A DNA stretch of 11,123 nucleotides from an uncultured bacterium (GTDB lineage: Bacteria > Cyanobacteriota > Vampirovibrionia > Gastranaerophilales > Gastranaerophilaceae), in the NCBI GenBank assembly GCA_949299435.1, contig CASGAK010000160.1, positions 1 to 11,123 on the forward strand. The letters run 5' to 3'. A program made the position numbers and the translations under genes. Shown piece by piece: positions 1 through 6,912 of this stretch. The notes below the pieces were generated by a model. It searched no databases, was not told where the DNA came from, and was given only the letters and a program-made list of their open reading frames with translations. How positions within the stretch are numbered: position 1 is the first letter of the stretch; each line of letters begins with the position of its first letter.

Positions 1-372
1 AGTACCTACAAAATCTTGCATGTCAATTTTTACATTTTTATCTAACTTTTTGATTAAAAACATTAGATAAGCAGATAAAAACATAAAAAACAGACCAAAT
101 AAAAATGCTGTAATCAGTGAAATTATCATATTAAATTTAAACTGTGCCAACATTGCAAGACCAACCCAACCAAAACCCATTAGAAATGCTAAAATTGATT
201 GGATTGATAAAAAATCAAACGATACATCTGTATCAAACAATGACGTAAAATCGGCATGTACTTCAACATCTCCGCCTGTGAACATAAATATGCATAATTT
301 GATTATGTAAAAGAGAGTTGAGAATGCAGCGATATATAAAAATATATTTTCTAACTTCAGGTATTCTTCCAT
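1..372 (-). CDS. NfeD/YuaF-like integral membrane protein, 5' part (cut by window edge)
   Basis: I read 124 codons from an ATG at 372 down to base 1 with no stop, so the C-terminus is missing. Hydrophobic segments lie at about residues 9-32, 57-76 and 81-106. The second carries GFGWVGLA, and a charged stretch with DMQDFVGT follows the third. In NfeD/YuaF-type proteins three membrane helices precede a small cytoplasmic OB-fold barrel, and the sequence breaks off about where that barrel would begin. Relatives often sit next to flotillin/SPFH genes and are linked to membrane-domain organisation, so a flotillin gene could lie just left of the window. Start choice: AAGGAG (complement of 380-385) lies 7 nt upstream of the ATG. 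The family call rests on hydropathy and the GFGW motif only; another small three-helix membrane protein is possible. Confidence 0.6.
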   Translation of the reverse strand, partial: MEEYLKLENIFLYIAAFSTLFYIIKLCIFMFTGGDVEVHADFTSLFDTDVSFDFLSIQSILAFLMGFGWVGLAMLAQFKFNMIISLITAFLFGLFFMFLSAYLMFLIKKLDKNVKIDMQDFVGT

Positions 373-374
373 AT

Positions 375-420
375 AAAAACTCCTTTCAAAGTGATATTCT
401 ACTTTAAAAGGAGTTTTTTT
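375..420 (-). terminator. Hairpin between dapB and the NfeD-like gene: terminator-like, and its stem holds the next gene's Shine-Dalgarno
   Basis: Bases 375-392 and 401-418 form an 18-bp stem with one C/A mismatch (387/406) and an 8-nt loop. The outer stem is A/T-rich and the middle is CTCC/GGAG. On the minus strand it follows the dapB stop (448) and ends in TTTTT at 379-375, so it could act as a weak terminator. The same descending arm carries the AAGGAG ribosome-binding site of the gene starting at 372. On the plus strand the stem ends in a run of seven T (414-420), but no plus-strand gene precedes it. Confidence 0.55.
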
Positions 421-447
421 AAGTCATTCATCTACACTATTTTTAAA

Positions 448-1197
448 TTACATAATATTATCCAAACCATATATAAAATCGTTGTTTTTGAAAGTATGTC
501 TTACAGCAAGAAGTACACCTTGCATATAACATTTTCTATCCATTGAATCGTGTCTTACTTTCAAGATTTGACCGGAAGATCCGAAAATTACCTCTTGAGA
601 TGCAATGTATCCGGGCATTCTGACTGAATGGATTTGGATATTAGCATAAGAATTTGCACCTCTTGCACCCTCAAAAGTTTCAGTTTCATCACAATTGTTA
701 AGTGCAAAATCTGCTTTTACCTCTGCCATCATCTGAGCTGTTTTTACAGCCGTACCTGATGGAGCATCTTTTTTCTGGTTATGATGAAGTTCTATAATTT
801 CTGCATTGTCAAAATATTTTGCAGCCTGACGTGCAAACATCATCATCAAAACAGCTCCGGTTGAAAAATTCGGTGCAATCAAACAACCTGTATTTTTTTC
901 ATTTGATAATCTTCTCAATTCCTCGATCTGCTCGTCTGTCAAACCGGTTGTACCTATAACAATTTTTATACCATTATTTAGACAGTACTGAGCATTTTCA
1001 AAAATTGACTTAGGCTGCGTAAAATCCACTAACAAATCAATATCTTCGACCCTTGCCGCTTCTTCTATCGTATGATACATATCGTCTGCAGCTATATCAA
1101 TTTTTGCAACAAGTTCCATGTCCTGAGCCGCTTCTACTGCATTTACAACCTCTTGCCCCATTTTTCCTAAAGCTCCGCATACAGCAACTTTTATCAT
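448..1197 (-). CDS. dapB: 4-hydroxy-tetrahydrodipicolinate reductase (DapB)
   Basis: This enzyme makes tetrahydrodipicolinate with NAD(P)H, a cytoplasmic step toward diaminopimelate (peptidoglycan) and lysine. The N-terminal Rossmann fold has GALGKMG at residues 8-14, followed by LLVDFT near 55-60 and GTTGLT at 82-87. The substrate-binding and catalytic block is HHNQKKDAPSGT at 138-149. By alignment with E. coli H159 and K163, H138 and K142 are the acid/base residues. The C-terminal IHSVRMPG and LKVRHDSMDR...YMQGVLLAVR blocks resemble cyanobacterial DapB as I remember it. At 249 residues it is somewhat shorter than the usual 265-275; the loss seems to lie in the linker around residues 35-50 and all core motifs remain. 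GAGGAG (complement of 1206-1211) supports the start. No other lysine-pathway gene is adjacent. Confidence 0.97.
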   Translation of the reverse strand: MIKVAVCGALGKMGQEVVNAVEAAQDMELVAKIDIAADDMYHTIEEAARVEDIDLLVDFTQPKSIFENAQYCLNNGIKIVIGTTGLTDEQIEELRRLSNEKNTGCLIAPNFSTGAVLMMMFARQAAKYFDNAEIIELHHNQKKDAPSGTAVKTAQMMAEVKADFALNNCDETETFEGARGANSYANIQIHSVRMPGYIASQEVIFGSSGQILKVRHDSMDRKCYMQGVLLAVRHTFKNNDFIYGLDNIM

Positions 1198-1307
1198 AAA
1201 TTTTTCTCCTCTTTTGTTATATTATTAATATTTTACTTAACTTTATCATAAAAATATCTTTTCTGTGCTAAGATAAATTTGTTATATTTTATAAGGAGAG
1301 AGAAAAA
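1198..1307. promoter_or_regulatory. Divergent intergenic region carrying the dapB and PC4/priA promoters
   Basis: This 110-bp A/T-rich gap separates two divergently transcribed genes, so both promoters should lie here. On the plus strand the best -10 is TAAGAT at 1269-1274, preceded by TG-C as an extended -10, but no good -35 is visible. A strong AAGGAG ribosome site follows at 1293-1298. TATCTT/AAGATA (1255-1260 and 1270-1275) form a 6-bp inverted repeat around the same spot. On the minus strand several TAATAT-like hexamers exist near 1215-1230, none with a convincing -35. Confidence 0.3.
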
Positions 1308-1538
1308 ATGGCTGATGCAAAAATTTTAGCGACAATCGAAAGAAGTGATACTGAACAATTACAGATTTCTGTTAGCGAATATAAAGGAAGAAGCTATTTG
1401 AATATGAGAATATTCTATACAACTGATGAAGGTGCAACTTGGCTTCCTACTAAGAAAGGTGTAACTTTCACTCCAGATCAACTTGATTTGTTGGAAGAAG
1501 CTATTCAAGAAGCTAAAAAAGAATTTATGGAAGAATAA
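1308..1538 (+). CDS. PC4/YdbC-like single-stranded-DNA-binding protein
   Basis: This is a 76-residue protein matching the PC4 (transcriptional coactivator p15) fold. It has a beta-strand-rich core with ISVSEYKGRSYLNMRIFY at about residues 20-37 and PTKKGVTFT at 47-55, then a C-terminal helix from about 57. The K-G, R-x-F-Y and P-T-K-K-G positions are the conserved ssDNA-contacting and fold positions of the family. Known PC4-like proteins bind ssDNA as dimers in transcription, repair or replication; the exact bacterial role is poorly known. AAGGAG at 1293-1298 sits 9 nt before the ATG. The TAA stop shares its last A with the priA start (TAATG), so the two are very likely co-transcribed and translationally coupled. 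That points to a role at ssDNA during replication restart. Confidence 0.82.
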   Translation: MADAKILATIERSDTEQLQISVSEYKGRSYLNMRIFYTTDEGATWLPTKKGVTFTPDQLDLLEEAIQEAKKEFMEE

Positions 1539-3763
1539 TGAAATACGCCCTTGCTCTTGTAAATATTACAGGTCTTGGAGTTAAGACTTTTAGTTACTTA
1601 ATTCCTGATGAAATGAAAGAAAAAATTCAAATAGGTCAGGCGATTCTTGTACCGTTTGGAAGACAAGGGCTTATCAATGCTTTTTGTGTGGGGTTCTCTG
1701 ATTATTTACCTGAAGGTATAAAAGCGAAGAAGGTAAGTAAAATATTAGATGAGACCCCGCTTTTTTCTATCGAATATTTAAAACTTCTCGAATGGGTTGC
1801 AAATTATTATTGCTGTGATTTGGTAACTGTCTTGAACGCAGCAATTCCTATGAAACTAATTGAAAAAGCATCAAAAACAGAGCTTGCTGTGGAATTTATA
1901 ACCTTTGAGGGTGCGACAAAACGTCAAGTAGAAGTTTTGGAAGTGCTAAAAAATTCAGGTAAAATTCCTTTAATAATGTTTGAAAAAATGGCAAAAACAA
2001 CAAGAGCAACAGTAAAAAAACTTGAAGCTCTCGGGTGCCTAAGAATTTTAGAAGAAAACATTTACAGAAACCCGCTTGATATTTTAAGAATTTCAGAAAA
2101 AGAACCCCTTTTTGAACTATCAGGCGATCAGAAAAAAGTATATGAAGGTATCAAGGAAAAAATCGGCAGTTTTAATTTACCACCTGATGAAATGCTTCCA
2201 CAGACAATTCTATTACATGGGGTAACTGCATCAGGAAAAACCGAAGTGTATTTCAAACTCATAAAGGATTGCATTGACGCAGGGAAAAATGTTCTTTTCC
2301 TAGCTCCTGAAATTGCACTCGCATCACAATTAACCAAAAGATTAGCTAAAAAATTCGGCACCGAAGATGTGGCGATTTGGCACAGTAGCATTTCTGATGG
2401 AGAACGATATGATGTTTGGCAAAAGCTCTATAAAAACGATATTAAAATCCTTGCAGGTGCAAGGTCAGCAGTTTTTGCACCACTCAAAAATATCGGACTT
2501 ATAATAATTGATGAAGAACACGAAAGTGCTTATAAACAGACCTCCCCTGCTCCAAGATATGATGCAAAGGTGGTTTCTCAAAAACTTTCAGAATTTCATA
2601 AATGTCCTTTAATTTTGGGCTCTGCAACTCCTGATATTTCGACATATTACAAGGCAGTGAACTCAGGGAATCTTTTTGAATTGAAAAAACGATATAATGA
2701 CGCAAAAGTTCCACCTGTGACCGTAATCAATATGCAAGAATATGGCAGAGCTGCATATAAAAACGTAATTTCTATACCATTGCAAAATTCAATAAAAGAA
2801 ACTTTAGAAAACAAACAGCAAGTAATTCTTTTGATAAACCGCAGAGGATTTTCAACTTTCACCCAATGCAAAGCCTGCGGACACGTAATCGAATGCCCGA
2901 ATTGTGCAATCCCGATGATTTGGCACAGCAAAGACCAAATGCTAAAATGTCATTACTGCAATCATAGTGAATATTTCCCTGATTTTTGTCCTGCTTGCGG
3001 CTCAGATACTCTAAAGACAAGCGGTACAGGTACACAAAAAATTGAACAATACATAAAAGATCTTTTCCCTGAAAATAACATTGAGAGAATAGACAGTGAT
3101 ATTTTAGTGAGAAAAGGTGAGCATATAAGGCTTTTGGAAAAATTTCAAAAAGGTGATATTGATATTCTGGTCGGCACTCAAATGATAGCAAAAGGACTTG
3201 ATAACCCAAACGTTACGCTTGTCGGAGTAATTTCAGCAGACGCCAGTTTTAATCTTCCTGATTTTAGAGCAAGCGAAAGAGGATTTCAGCTACTCACCCA
3301 AGTCGCAGGACGTGCAGGCAGAGGCGAATTTTCAGGAAAAGTTTTCTTCCAAACTTACAACCCGGACTATTACGCTCTAGCGAGTGCCAAAGCTCAAAAT
3401 TATGATGAGTTTTATGCAACGGAAATTATCGCAAGAGAAGAATTTGACTACCCGCCTTTCAGCCAAATTATAAGACTTATCCTAAGCGGTCAAAATAACT
3501 TTAGAGCAGAAAAATCCGCTCAGGAAATAGCTCTAAGATTATGCACAATGGTCGAAAAATACGGAATTTCAGAACGTCTTGAAGTTCTAGGCCCGACTCC
3601 TTGCGTGATTGAAAGAATTAATAGTCTATACAGATTTCAACTGATTATAAAAAACAAAATGGGAGAAAAAGGACATCAATTTATCTCAAGTTTTTTAAAC
3701 AGAATAACAATGCCAAAAGATGTAAAACTTACAATTGACGTTGATCCTCTGGATATCTTGTAA
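1538..3763 (+). CDS. priA: Primosomal protein N' (replication restart helicase PriA)
   Basis: PriA is a superfamily 2 3'-to-5' helicase that recognises abandoned replication forks and reloads the replisome. At 741 residues it is a normal length. The N-terminal 3'-DNA-binding domain covers about residues 1-105 (VPFGRQG near 38-44). Walker A is GVTASGKTE at 228-236, and the DEAH-type Walker B is DEEH at 325-328. Eight zinc-binding cysteines (444, 447, 453, 456, 471, 474, 484, 487) make the two PriA zinc sites. The motif V/VI region has GTQMIAKG and QVAGRAGRG (588-596), and the C-terminal domain is complete. The ATG overlaps the stop of the PC4-like gene by one base, and there is no separate strong ribosome site, so translation probably depends on coupling. 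The gene ends 27 nt before the convergent dxr. Confidence 0.98.
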   Translation: MKYALALVNITGLGVKTFSYLIPDEMKEKIQIGQAILVPFGRQGLINAFCVGFSDYLPEGIKAKKVSKILDETPLFSIEYLKLLEWVANYYCCDLVTVLNAAIPMKLIEKASKTELAVEFITFEGATKRQVEVLEVLKNSGKIPLIMFEKMAKTTRATVKKLEALGCLRILEENIYRNPLDILRISEKEPLFELSGDQKKVYEGIKEKIGSFNLPPDEMLPQTILLHGVTASGKTEVYFKLIKDCIDAGKNVLFLAPEIALASQLTKRLAKKFGTEDVAIWHSSISDGERYDVWQKLYKNDIKILAGARSAVFAPLKNIGLIIIDEEHESAYKQTSPAPRYDAKVVSQKLSEFHKCPLILGSATPDISTYYKAVNSGNLFELKKRYNDAKVPPVTVINMQEYGRAAYKNVISIPLQNSIKETLENKQQVILLINRRGFSTFTQCKACGHVIECPNCAIPMIWHSKDQMLKCHYCNHSEYFPDFCPACGSDTLKTSGTGTQKIEQYIKDLFPENNIERIDSDILVRKGEHIRLLEKFQKGDIDILVGTQMIAKGLDNPNVTLVGVISADASFNLPDFRASERGFQLLTQVAGRAGRGEFSGKVFFQTYNPDYYALASAKAQNYDEFYATEIIAREEFDYPPFSQIIRLILSGQNNFRAEKSAQEIALRLCTMVEKYGISERLEVLGPTPCVIERINSLYRFQLIIKNKMGEKGHQFISSFLNRITMPKDVKLTIDVDPLDIL

Positions 3764-3772
3764 TTTAATCAT

Positions 3773-3800
3773 TAGCTCACAAACAAGAAGCTATTTTTGA
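3773..3800. terminator. Possible weak terminator in the priA/dxr convergent gap
   Basis: TAGCT (3773-3777) and AGCTA (3789-3793) form a 5-bp stem with an 11-nt loop, followed by TTTTT (3794-3798) on the plus strand. It overlaps the dxr stop codon. The stem is short, so this is only a candidate end for the priA transcript; nothing better is visible in the 27-nt gap. Confidence 0.25.
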
Positions 3801-4924
3801 GTATTTTTTTCAATTAATTCTGTTGTCTGAAGTCTTACTTTTTCATCCACTTCAAAAATTTCATCAATAGCCGGATTTTTAATTACTTTGTGATTATCAA
3901 AAATTTCTTTTGTAATTTCGTAAATCTGATATAAGTTTATTTTACCCTCAAGAAAGGCAAAAACTGCTTCTTCATTAGCAGCATTCATACAAACTGTTGC
4001 ACTGCCTCCTATTTTGCCTGCACAATATGCAAGTTTCACTGTCGGGAATTTTTCAAAATCAGGTTTTTCAAAATCAAGTCGTGCAATTTCAGAAAAGCTG
4101 AAACTTTTTGATTTAATCCCCTCAAATCTTTCAGGGTATGAAATTGCATACTGAATCGGGATATGCATGCTCGGCAAGCCTAATTGTGCAATTACACTAC
4201 CATCTTTGTATTCAATCGCAGAATGCACTATGCTTTGCGGGTGAATTACAACATCGATGTCATCATAATCCATTCCAAAAAGATGATGTGCCTCGATTAT
4301 TTCTAAACCTTTATTCATCAATGTAGCACTGTCTACGGTAATTTTTCTTCCCATATTCCATCTGGGGTGTGCAAGTGCTTCTTTGACAGTTGCTGATTTT
4401 ATTTCTTCAATACTTTTGTGCAGAAACGGTCCGCCGCTTGCTGTAATAATCAATTTCTCTACTTGCGAAATATCCTTTATGCATTGGTGAATTGCACAAT
4501 GCTCACTATCGACGGGAATTATTTTAACCCCGTTTTGTTTAGCTTTTTTCATCACAATATCCCCTGCCATTACAAGGGTTTCTTTATTGGCAAGTGCAAT
4601 ATCAATACCGTTCTCAATTGCCTTTAACGTCGGTCTGAGTCCAATTTTTCCTGAACAAGCAACCAGAATAATGTCGTTTTCTTGATTTTCGGCAATTTCA
4701 TCAAGACTTTTCAGAGTTTTTATACCATCAACTTTTATATCTTTTTGAGCATAAATAAATTTTGGTCTGAATTTTTCAGCCTGTTCTTTTAAAAGTTCTA
4801 TATTATTTCCACCTGCAAGTGCTATGATTTCAAATTTGTCGCGTAATTTTTCAATTACTTCCAATGCCTGAGTGCCGATTGAGCCTGTTGAGCCAATTAT
4901 GCTTATTTTTCTCTTCTTGTTCAT
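3791..4924 (-). CDS. dxr: 1-deoxy-D-xylulose 5-phosphate reductoisomerase (Dxr/IspC)
   Basis: Dxr converts DXP to 2-C-methyl-D-erythritol 4-phosphate with NADPH and a divalent metal, the committed step of the MEP isoprenoid route. The NADPH-binding GSTGSIG is at residues 11-17 and LANKETLVMAG at 111-121. The metal ligands are D139 and E141 (in VDSEHCAIHQC) and E208 (in NKGLE). The substrate-binding residues H186 (HPRWNMG), S199, N204 and K205 are all present. IHPQSIVHS (227-235) and GSATVCMNAANEEAV (307-321) are family blocks. The 377-residue length is slightly short of E. coli (398) but complete. Translation start: no clear Shine-Dalgarno precedes ATG 4924. Instead TATAAT lies 6 nt upstream, suggesting a leaderless or nearly leaderless mRNA. 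It stands alone, after the hydrogenase terminator. Confidence 0.97.
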   Translation of the reverse strand: MNKKRKISIIGSTGSIGTQALEVIEKLRDKFEIIALAGGNNIELLKEQAEKFRPKFIYAQKDIKVDGIKTLKSLDEIAENQENDIILVACSGKIGLRPTLKAIENGIDIALANKETLVMAGDIVMKKAKQNGVKIIPVDSEHCAIHQCIKDISQVEKLIITASGGPFLHKSIEEIKSATVKEALAHPRWNMGRKITVDSATLMNKGLEIIEAHHLFGMDYDDIDVVIHPQSIVHSAIEYKDGSVIAQLGLPSMHIPIQYAISYPERFEGIKSKSFSFSEIARLDFEKPDFEKFPTVKLAYCAGKIGGSATVCMNAANEEAVFAFLEGKINLYQIYEITKEIFDNHKVIKNPAIDEIFEVDEKVRLQTTELIEKNTQK

Positions 4925-4930
4925 ATGATT

Positions 4931-4959
4931 ATTATATTACAAAAAAAGAGCCTTTTAAA
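4931..4959 (-). promoter_or_regulatory. dxr promoter with perfect -10, implying a leaderless mRNA
   Basis: On the minus strand TATAAT (complement of 4931-4936) is followed by exactly 6 nt and then the dxr ATG at 4924. A TTTAAA -35-like hexamer (4954-4959, 4 of 6 matches) lies 17 bp upstream, inside the loop and inner stem of the preceding terminator. Usual -10-to-start spacing would put +1 on or within a base or two of the A of the start codon. Confidence 0.55.
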
Positions 4960-4974
4960 AAGGCTCTTTTTATT
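4941..4974 (-). terminator. Rho-independent terminator of the group-B-like hydrogenase gene
   Basis: AAAAAGAGCCTTTT (4943-4956) pairs with AAAAGGCTCTTTTT (4958-4971). The GAGCC/GGCTC core is flanked by A and T tracts, so it can work in both directions. On the minus strand seven T follow the stem (4947-4941), just after the stop at 4985. Confidence 0.85.
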
Positions 4975-4984
4975 CTTTTAATAT

Positions 4985-6457
4985 TTATTTTTCAATTTTT
5001 TCGGAACTTTTCAAAGATTCACTTGAATTAACGTAATTTGTCAACTGTTTTAGTGCCGGCTTATATGCGTTAACCGTTGCGTTTCCGCCTAAACAGCCGC
5101 CTGTGCATGCCATAACTTCAATCAAATTACCAAGTTCGCACATTCCATTTTTAGCATATTTTTTCAAATCTCGGATTGATTGTTTATTTAATCCGTCGAT
5201 AATTACAGGGTGTGCAGGAATTTCTTCTGGAAGCAATGTCTGTACCGCTTTTGCAACTCCGCCTGTGACTGCATAATTTCTAGCTTCAGCTGAGGCTTCT
5301 GTTTTGAATTTACTTTCTGAGCATTCTGCTACCTGAATTCCCAATGCTATAAACCAAGCTCCGACTTCTTCATAATTCAATACATAGTCAACATTCGGAT
5401 TTTGCAAAGCCTCGCGACGTTTTGCTACACATGGGCTGAAAAATACTGTCACTGCGTCAGGGTGCTCTTTTTTAACGATTTCTGCTGTGTAGTACATTGG
5501 AGTTTTTGTATCGGATCTGAATGGTTTCATTTCAGGAATATGTTTATCTACAAGCTCATTATATCCTGCACAACAAGATGTTGTCATAAATTCTGCACCA
5601 TGTTCCAATCTTTCTACAAATTCAGCAGCTTCTGTTTTTGTAGTCACATCTGCACCTTGTGCCACTTCATATACATCTGCAAAGCCCAATTCTTGAATTG
5701 CTTCTTTCAACTGCTGCGGAGTACAAGGCAATTGTCCCATTATTGCAGGTGCCACCATCGCTATTACTTTTTTACCTGCTTTAATATTTTTCAATACATC
5801 AATTATTTGGCTTTTTTCATGCACCGCTCCAAATGGGCAAGCTGCTACACACTTTCCGCAAGATATACATTTTTCAAAATCTATTTTTGCATGCCCGTCT
5901 TCGCCTTTTGCAATGGCACCTACTGGACAAGCATTCTCACAAGGTACGATTATTTTTTGGATTGCTTGGTAAGGACAAACCTGAGCACACATTCCGCAAT
6001 TTTTACATTTTGCTGGATCTATTACTGATTTTCCGTTTTGGACGCTTATTGCCCCAAACTTACAAGTATTTACACAAGGTCTTGCAACACAACCCTGACA
6101 TAAGTCTGTTACATAAATTCTTGCCGGAACACAACCTTTACAAGCTGTTGTTAATACTGTCAAAGGTTTATCTTCAGGTTCTTTTCTTTCAAGAGCTTTT
6201 TTAGCCAAAGTTGACAGCAATTCACTGTCGTCAGTTTTTTCAATAGATAATCCCAGCCCTGCAACCGCTCTATCTCTTAAAATTGCTCGCTCTTTGTATA
6301 TACAACATCTGTAAGGTACTTCATGACCTTTCGGACGCATATCGTATGGTATCAATCTTGTATTTTCTTCAAAATTATCACTTAAAAAAGATTTAATTAA
6401 TCTTACCAATATTTCTCTTTTTAAATGAGATGTTTGTTTAGGGGTGTTTATTGCCAT
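4985..6457 (-). CDS. hydA: Monomeric [FeFe] hydrogenase, probably group B
   Basis: This 490-residue cytoplasmic enzyme likely interconverts protons/electrons and H2 (or acts as a related redox enzyme; group B is little studied). The N-terminal VPYRCCIYKERAI (47-59) is a block I associate with the group B1/B3 family. Cysteine pairs at 106/109, 120/123 and 128/132 come next. Two ferredoxin-type sets follow (C151, C154, C157, C161 with C173/C177; C197, C200, C203, C207). The H-cluster domain has L1 TSCCAGY (C295 as the likely proton-transfer Cys, C296 as ligand), L2 SPCVAKRRE (C343) and L3 VMACTGGCLGG (C451, C455). All four H-cluster ligands are kept, but the usual Pro and Trp of TSCCPxW are Ala and Tyr. 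A good ribosome site (AGGTAGGA) and its own promoter precede it. Maturases HydE/F/G are not in the window. Confidence 0.93.
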   Translation of the reverse strand: MAINTPKQTSHLKREILVRLIKSFLSDNFEENTRLIPYDMRPKGHEVPYRCCIYKERAILRDRAVAGLGLSIEKTDDSELLSTLAKKALERKEPEDKPLTVLTTACKGCVPARIYVTDLCQGCVARPCVNTCKFGAISVQNGKSVIDPAKCKNCGMCAQVCPYQAIQKIIVPCENACPVGAIAKGEDGHAKIDFEKCISCGKCVAACPFGAVHEKSQIIDVLKNIKAGKKVIAMVAPAIMGQLPCTPQQLKEAIQELGFADVYEVAQGADVTTKTEAAEFVERLEHGAEFMTTSCCAGYNELVDKHIPEMKPFRSDTKTPMYYTAEIVKKEHPDAVTVFFSPCVAKRREALQNPNVDYVLNYEEVGAWFIALGIQVAECSESKFKTEASAEARNYAVTGGVAKAVQTLLPEEIPAHPVIIDGLNKQSIRDLKKYAKNGMCELGNLIEVMACTGGCLGGNATVNAYKPALKQLTNYVNSSESLKSSEKIEK

Positions 6458-6493
6458 TATTCCTACCTCTTTACTATTCTACAATTATTTTAT

Positions 6494-6521
6494 ATTATCG
6501 CATGAACATATTTTTTTTCAA
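6494..6521 (-). promoter_or_regulatory. Promoter of the group-B-like hydrogenase gene
   Basis: On the minus strand TTGAAA (complement of 6516-6521, 5 of 6 to the -35 consensus) is followed by a 16-bp spacer. The spacer ends in TG-C just before the -10 GATAAT (complement of 6494-6499, 5 of 6), so it has an extended -10 as well. This predicts a leader of about 30 nt. It lies after the upstream operon's terminator, so hydA can be transcribed independently. Confidence 0.6.
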
Positions 6522-6570
6522 AATAACCATCTACAAATTTTAACAGAAAACATAAATACTAGATTATTAG

Positions 6571-6602
6571 CTAAAAAAGGCGGAATTATAAATTCCGCCT
6601 TA
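6571..6602 (-). terminator. Rho-independent terminator ending the sensory-hydrogenase operon
   Basis: A perfect 11-bp stem, AAGGCGGAATT (6577-6587) with AATTCCGCCTT (6591-6601), encloses a 3-nt loop. On the minus strand a run of six T (6578-6573) follows. It starts about 8 nt after the stop of the small 2Fe-2S gene. Confidence 0.9.
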
Positions 6603-6609
6603 TATAATT

Positions 6610-6882
6610 CTATTTTTCTTGCTGTGCAAGTTTTTCATCAATTGCTTTTAAAACCTTTTCAACAGTCGCTTCTTTTACGACTTCATCATCTACTTTTACA
6701 TAAGGTGCCTTTGAAAATTCCCAATCTATTGAGCAAAGTCCAAGACAAGGAACTCCCATTACATCTACTTTGTCACCGTATTTTGCCGGCACTGTTTCAA
6801 TTAATTCTTGTAAGTTCGCTGATCCCATTACAAAACATGTTGTTCCTAAACAAACTTTAACACTAATTTTTTTCTCGTCCAT
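6610..6882 (-). CDS. Thioredoxin-like [2Fe-2S] ferredoxin (NuoE C-terminal-domain type)
   Basis: A 90-residue protein with the four-cysteine pattern of thioredoxin-fold 2Fe-2S ferredoxins: C11-x4-C16 (CLGTTC) and C46-x3-C50 (CLGLC). These match the cluster ligands of the NuoE/HydC C-terminal domain. The N-terminal helical bundle of full NuoE is absent. Such proteins pass single electrons between flavoproteins and iron-sulfur enzymes. No NuoF/HydB flavoprotein partner is nearby, so the likely partners are the sensory hydrogenase or HydA; this is inference. AAGGAAGG lies 5 nt before the ATG, 30 nt after the phosphatase stop, so it is probably the last gene of the operon before the terminator at 6571-6602. 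It resembles the 82-residue protein at the operon's other end. Confidence 0.88.
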   Translation of the reverse strand: MDEKKISVKVCLGTTCFVMGSANLQELIETVPAKYGDKVDVMGVPCLGLCSIDWEFSKAPYVKVDDEVVKEATVEKVLKAIDEKLAQQEK

Positions 6883-6912
6883 TTTTACCTTCCTTAACTT
6901 GTGCGGGTATCC

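Noticed and set aside
5402..6028. A 208-codon plus-strand open frame, Cys/Phe/Tyr-rich
   Set aside because: It is antisense to the ferredoxin and H-cluster region of the hydrogenase; its Cys content mirrors the opposite strand, with no ribosome site and no domain.
6444..6860. A 138-codon plus-strand open frame
   Set aside because: It runs across the hydrogenase promoter, the terminator and the small ferredoxin gene on the other strand, is Leu-rich in a shadow-like way and has no ribosome site.
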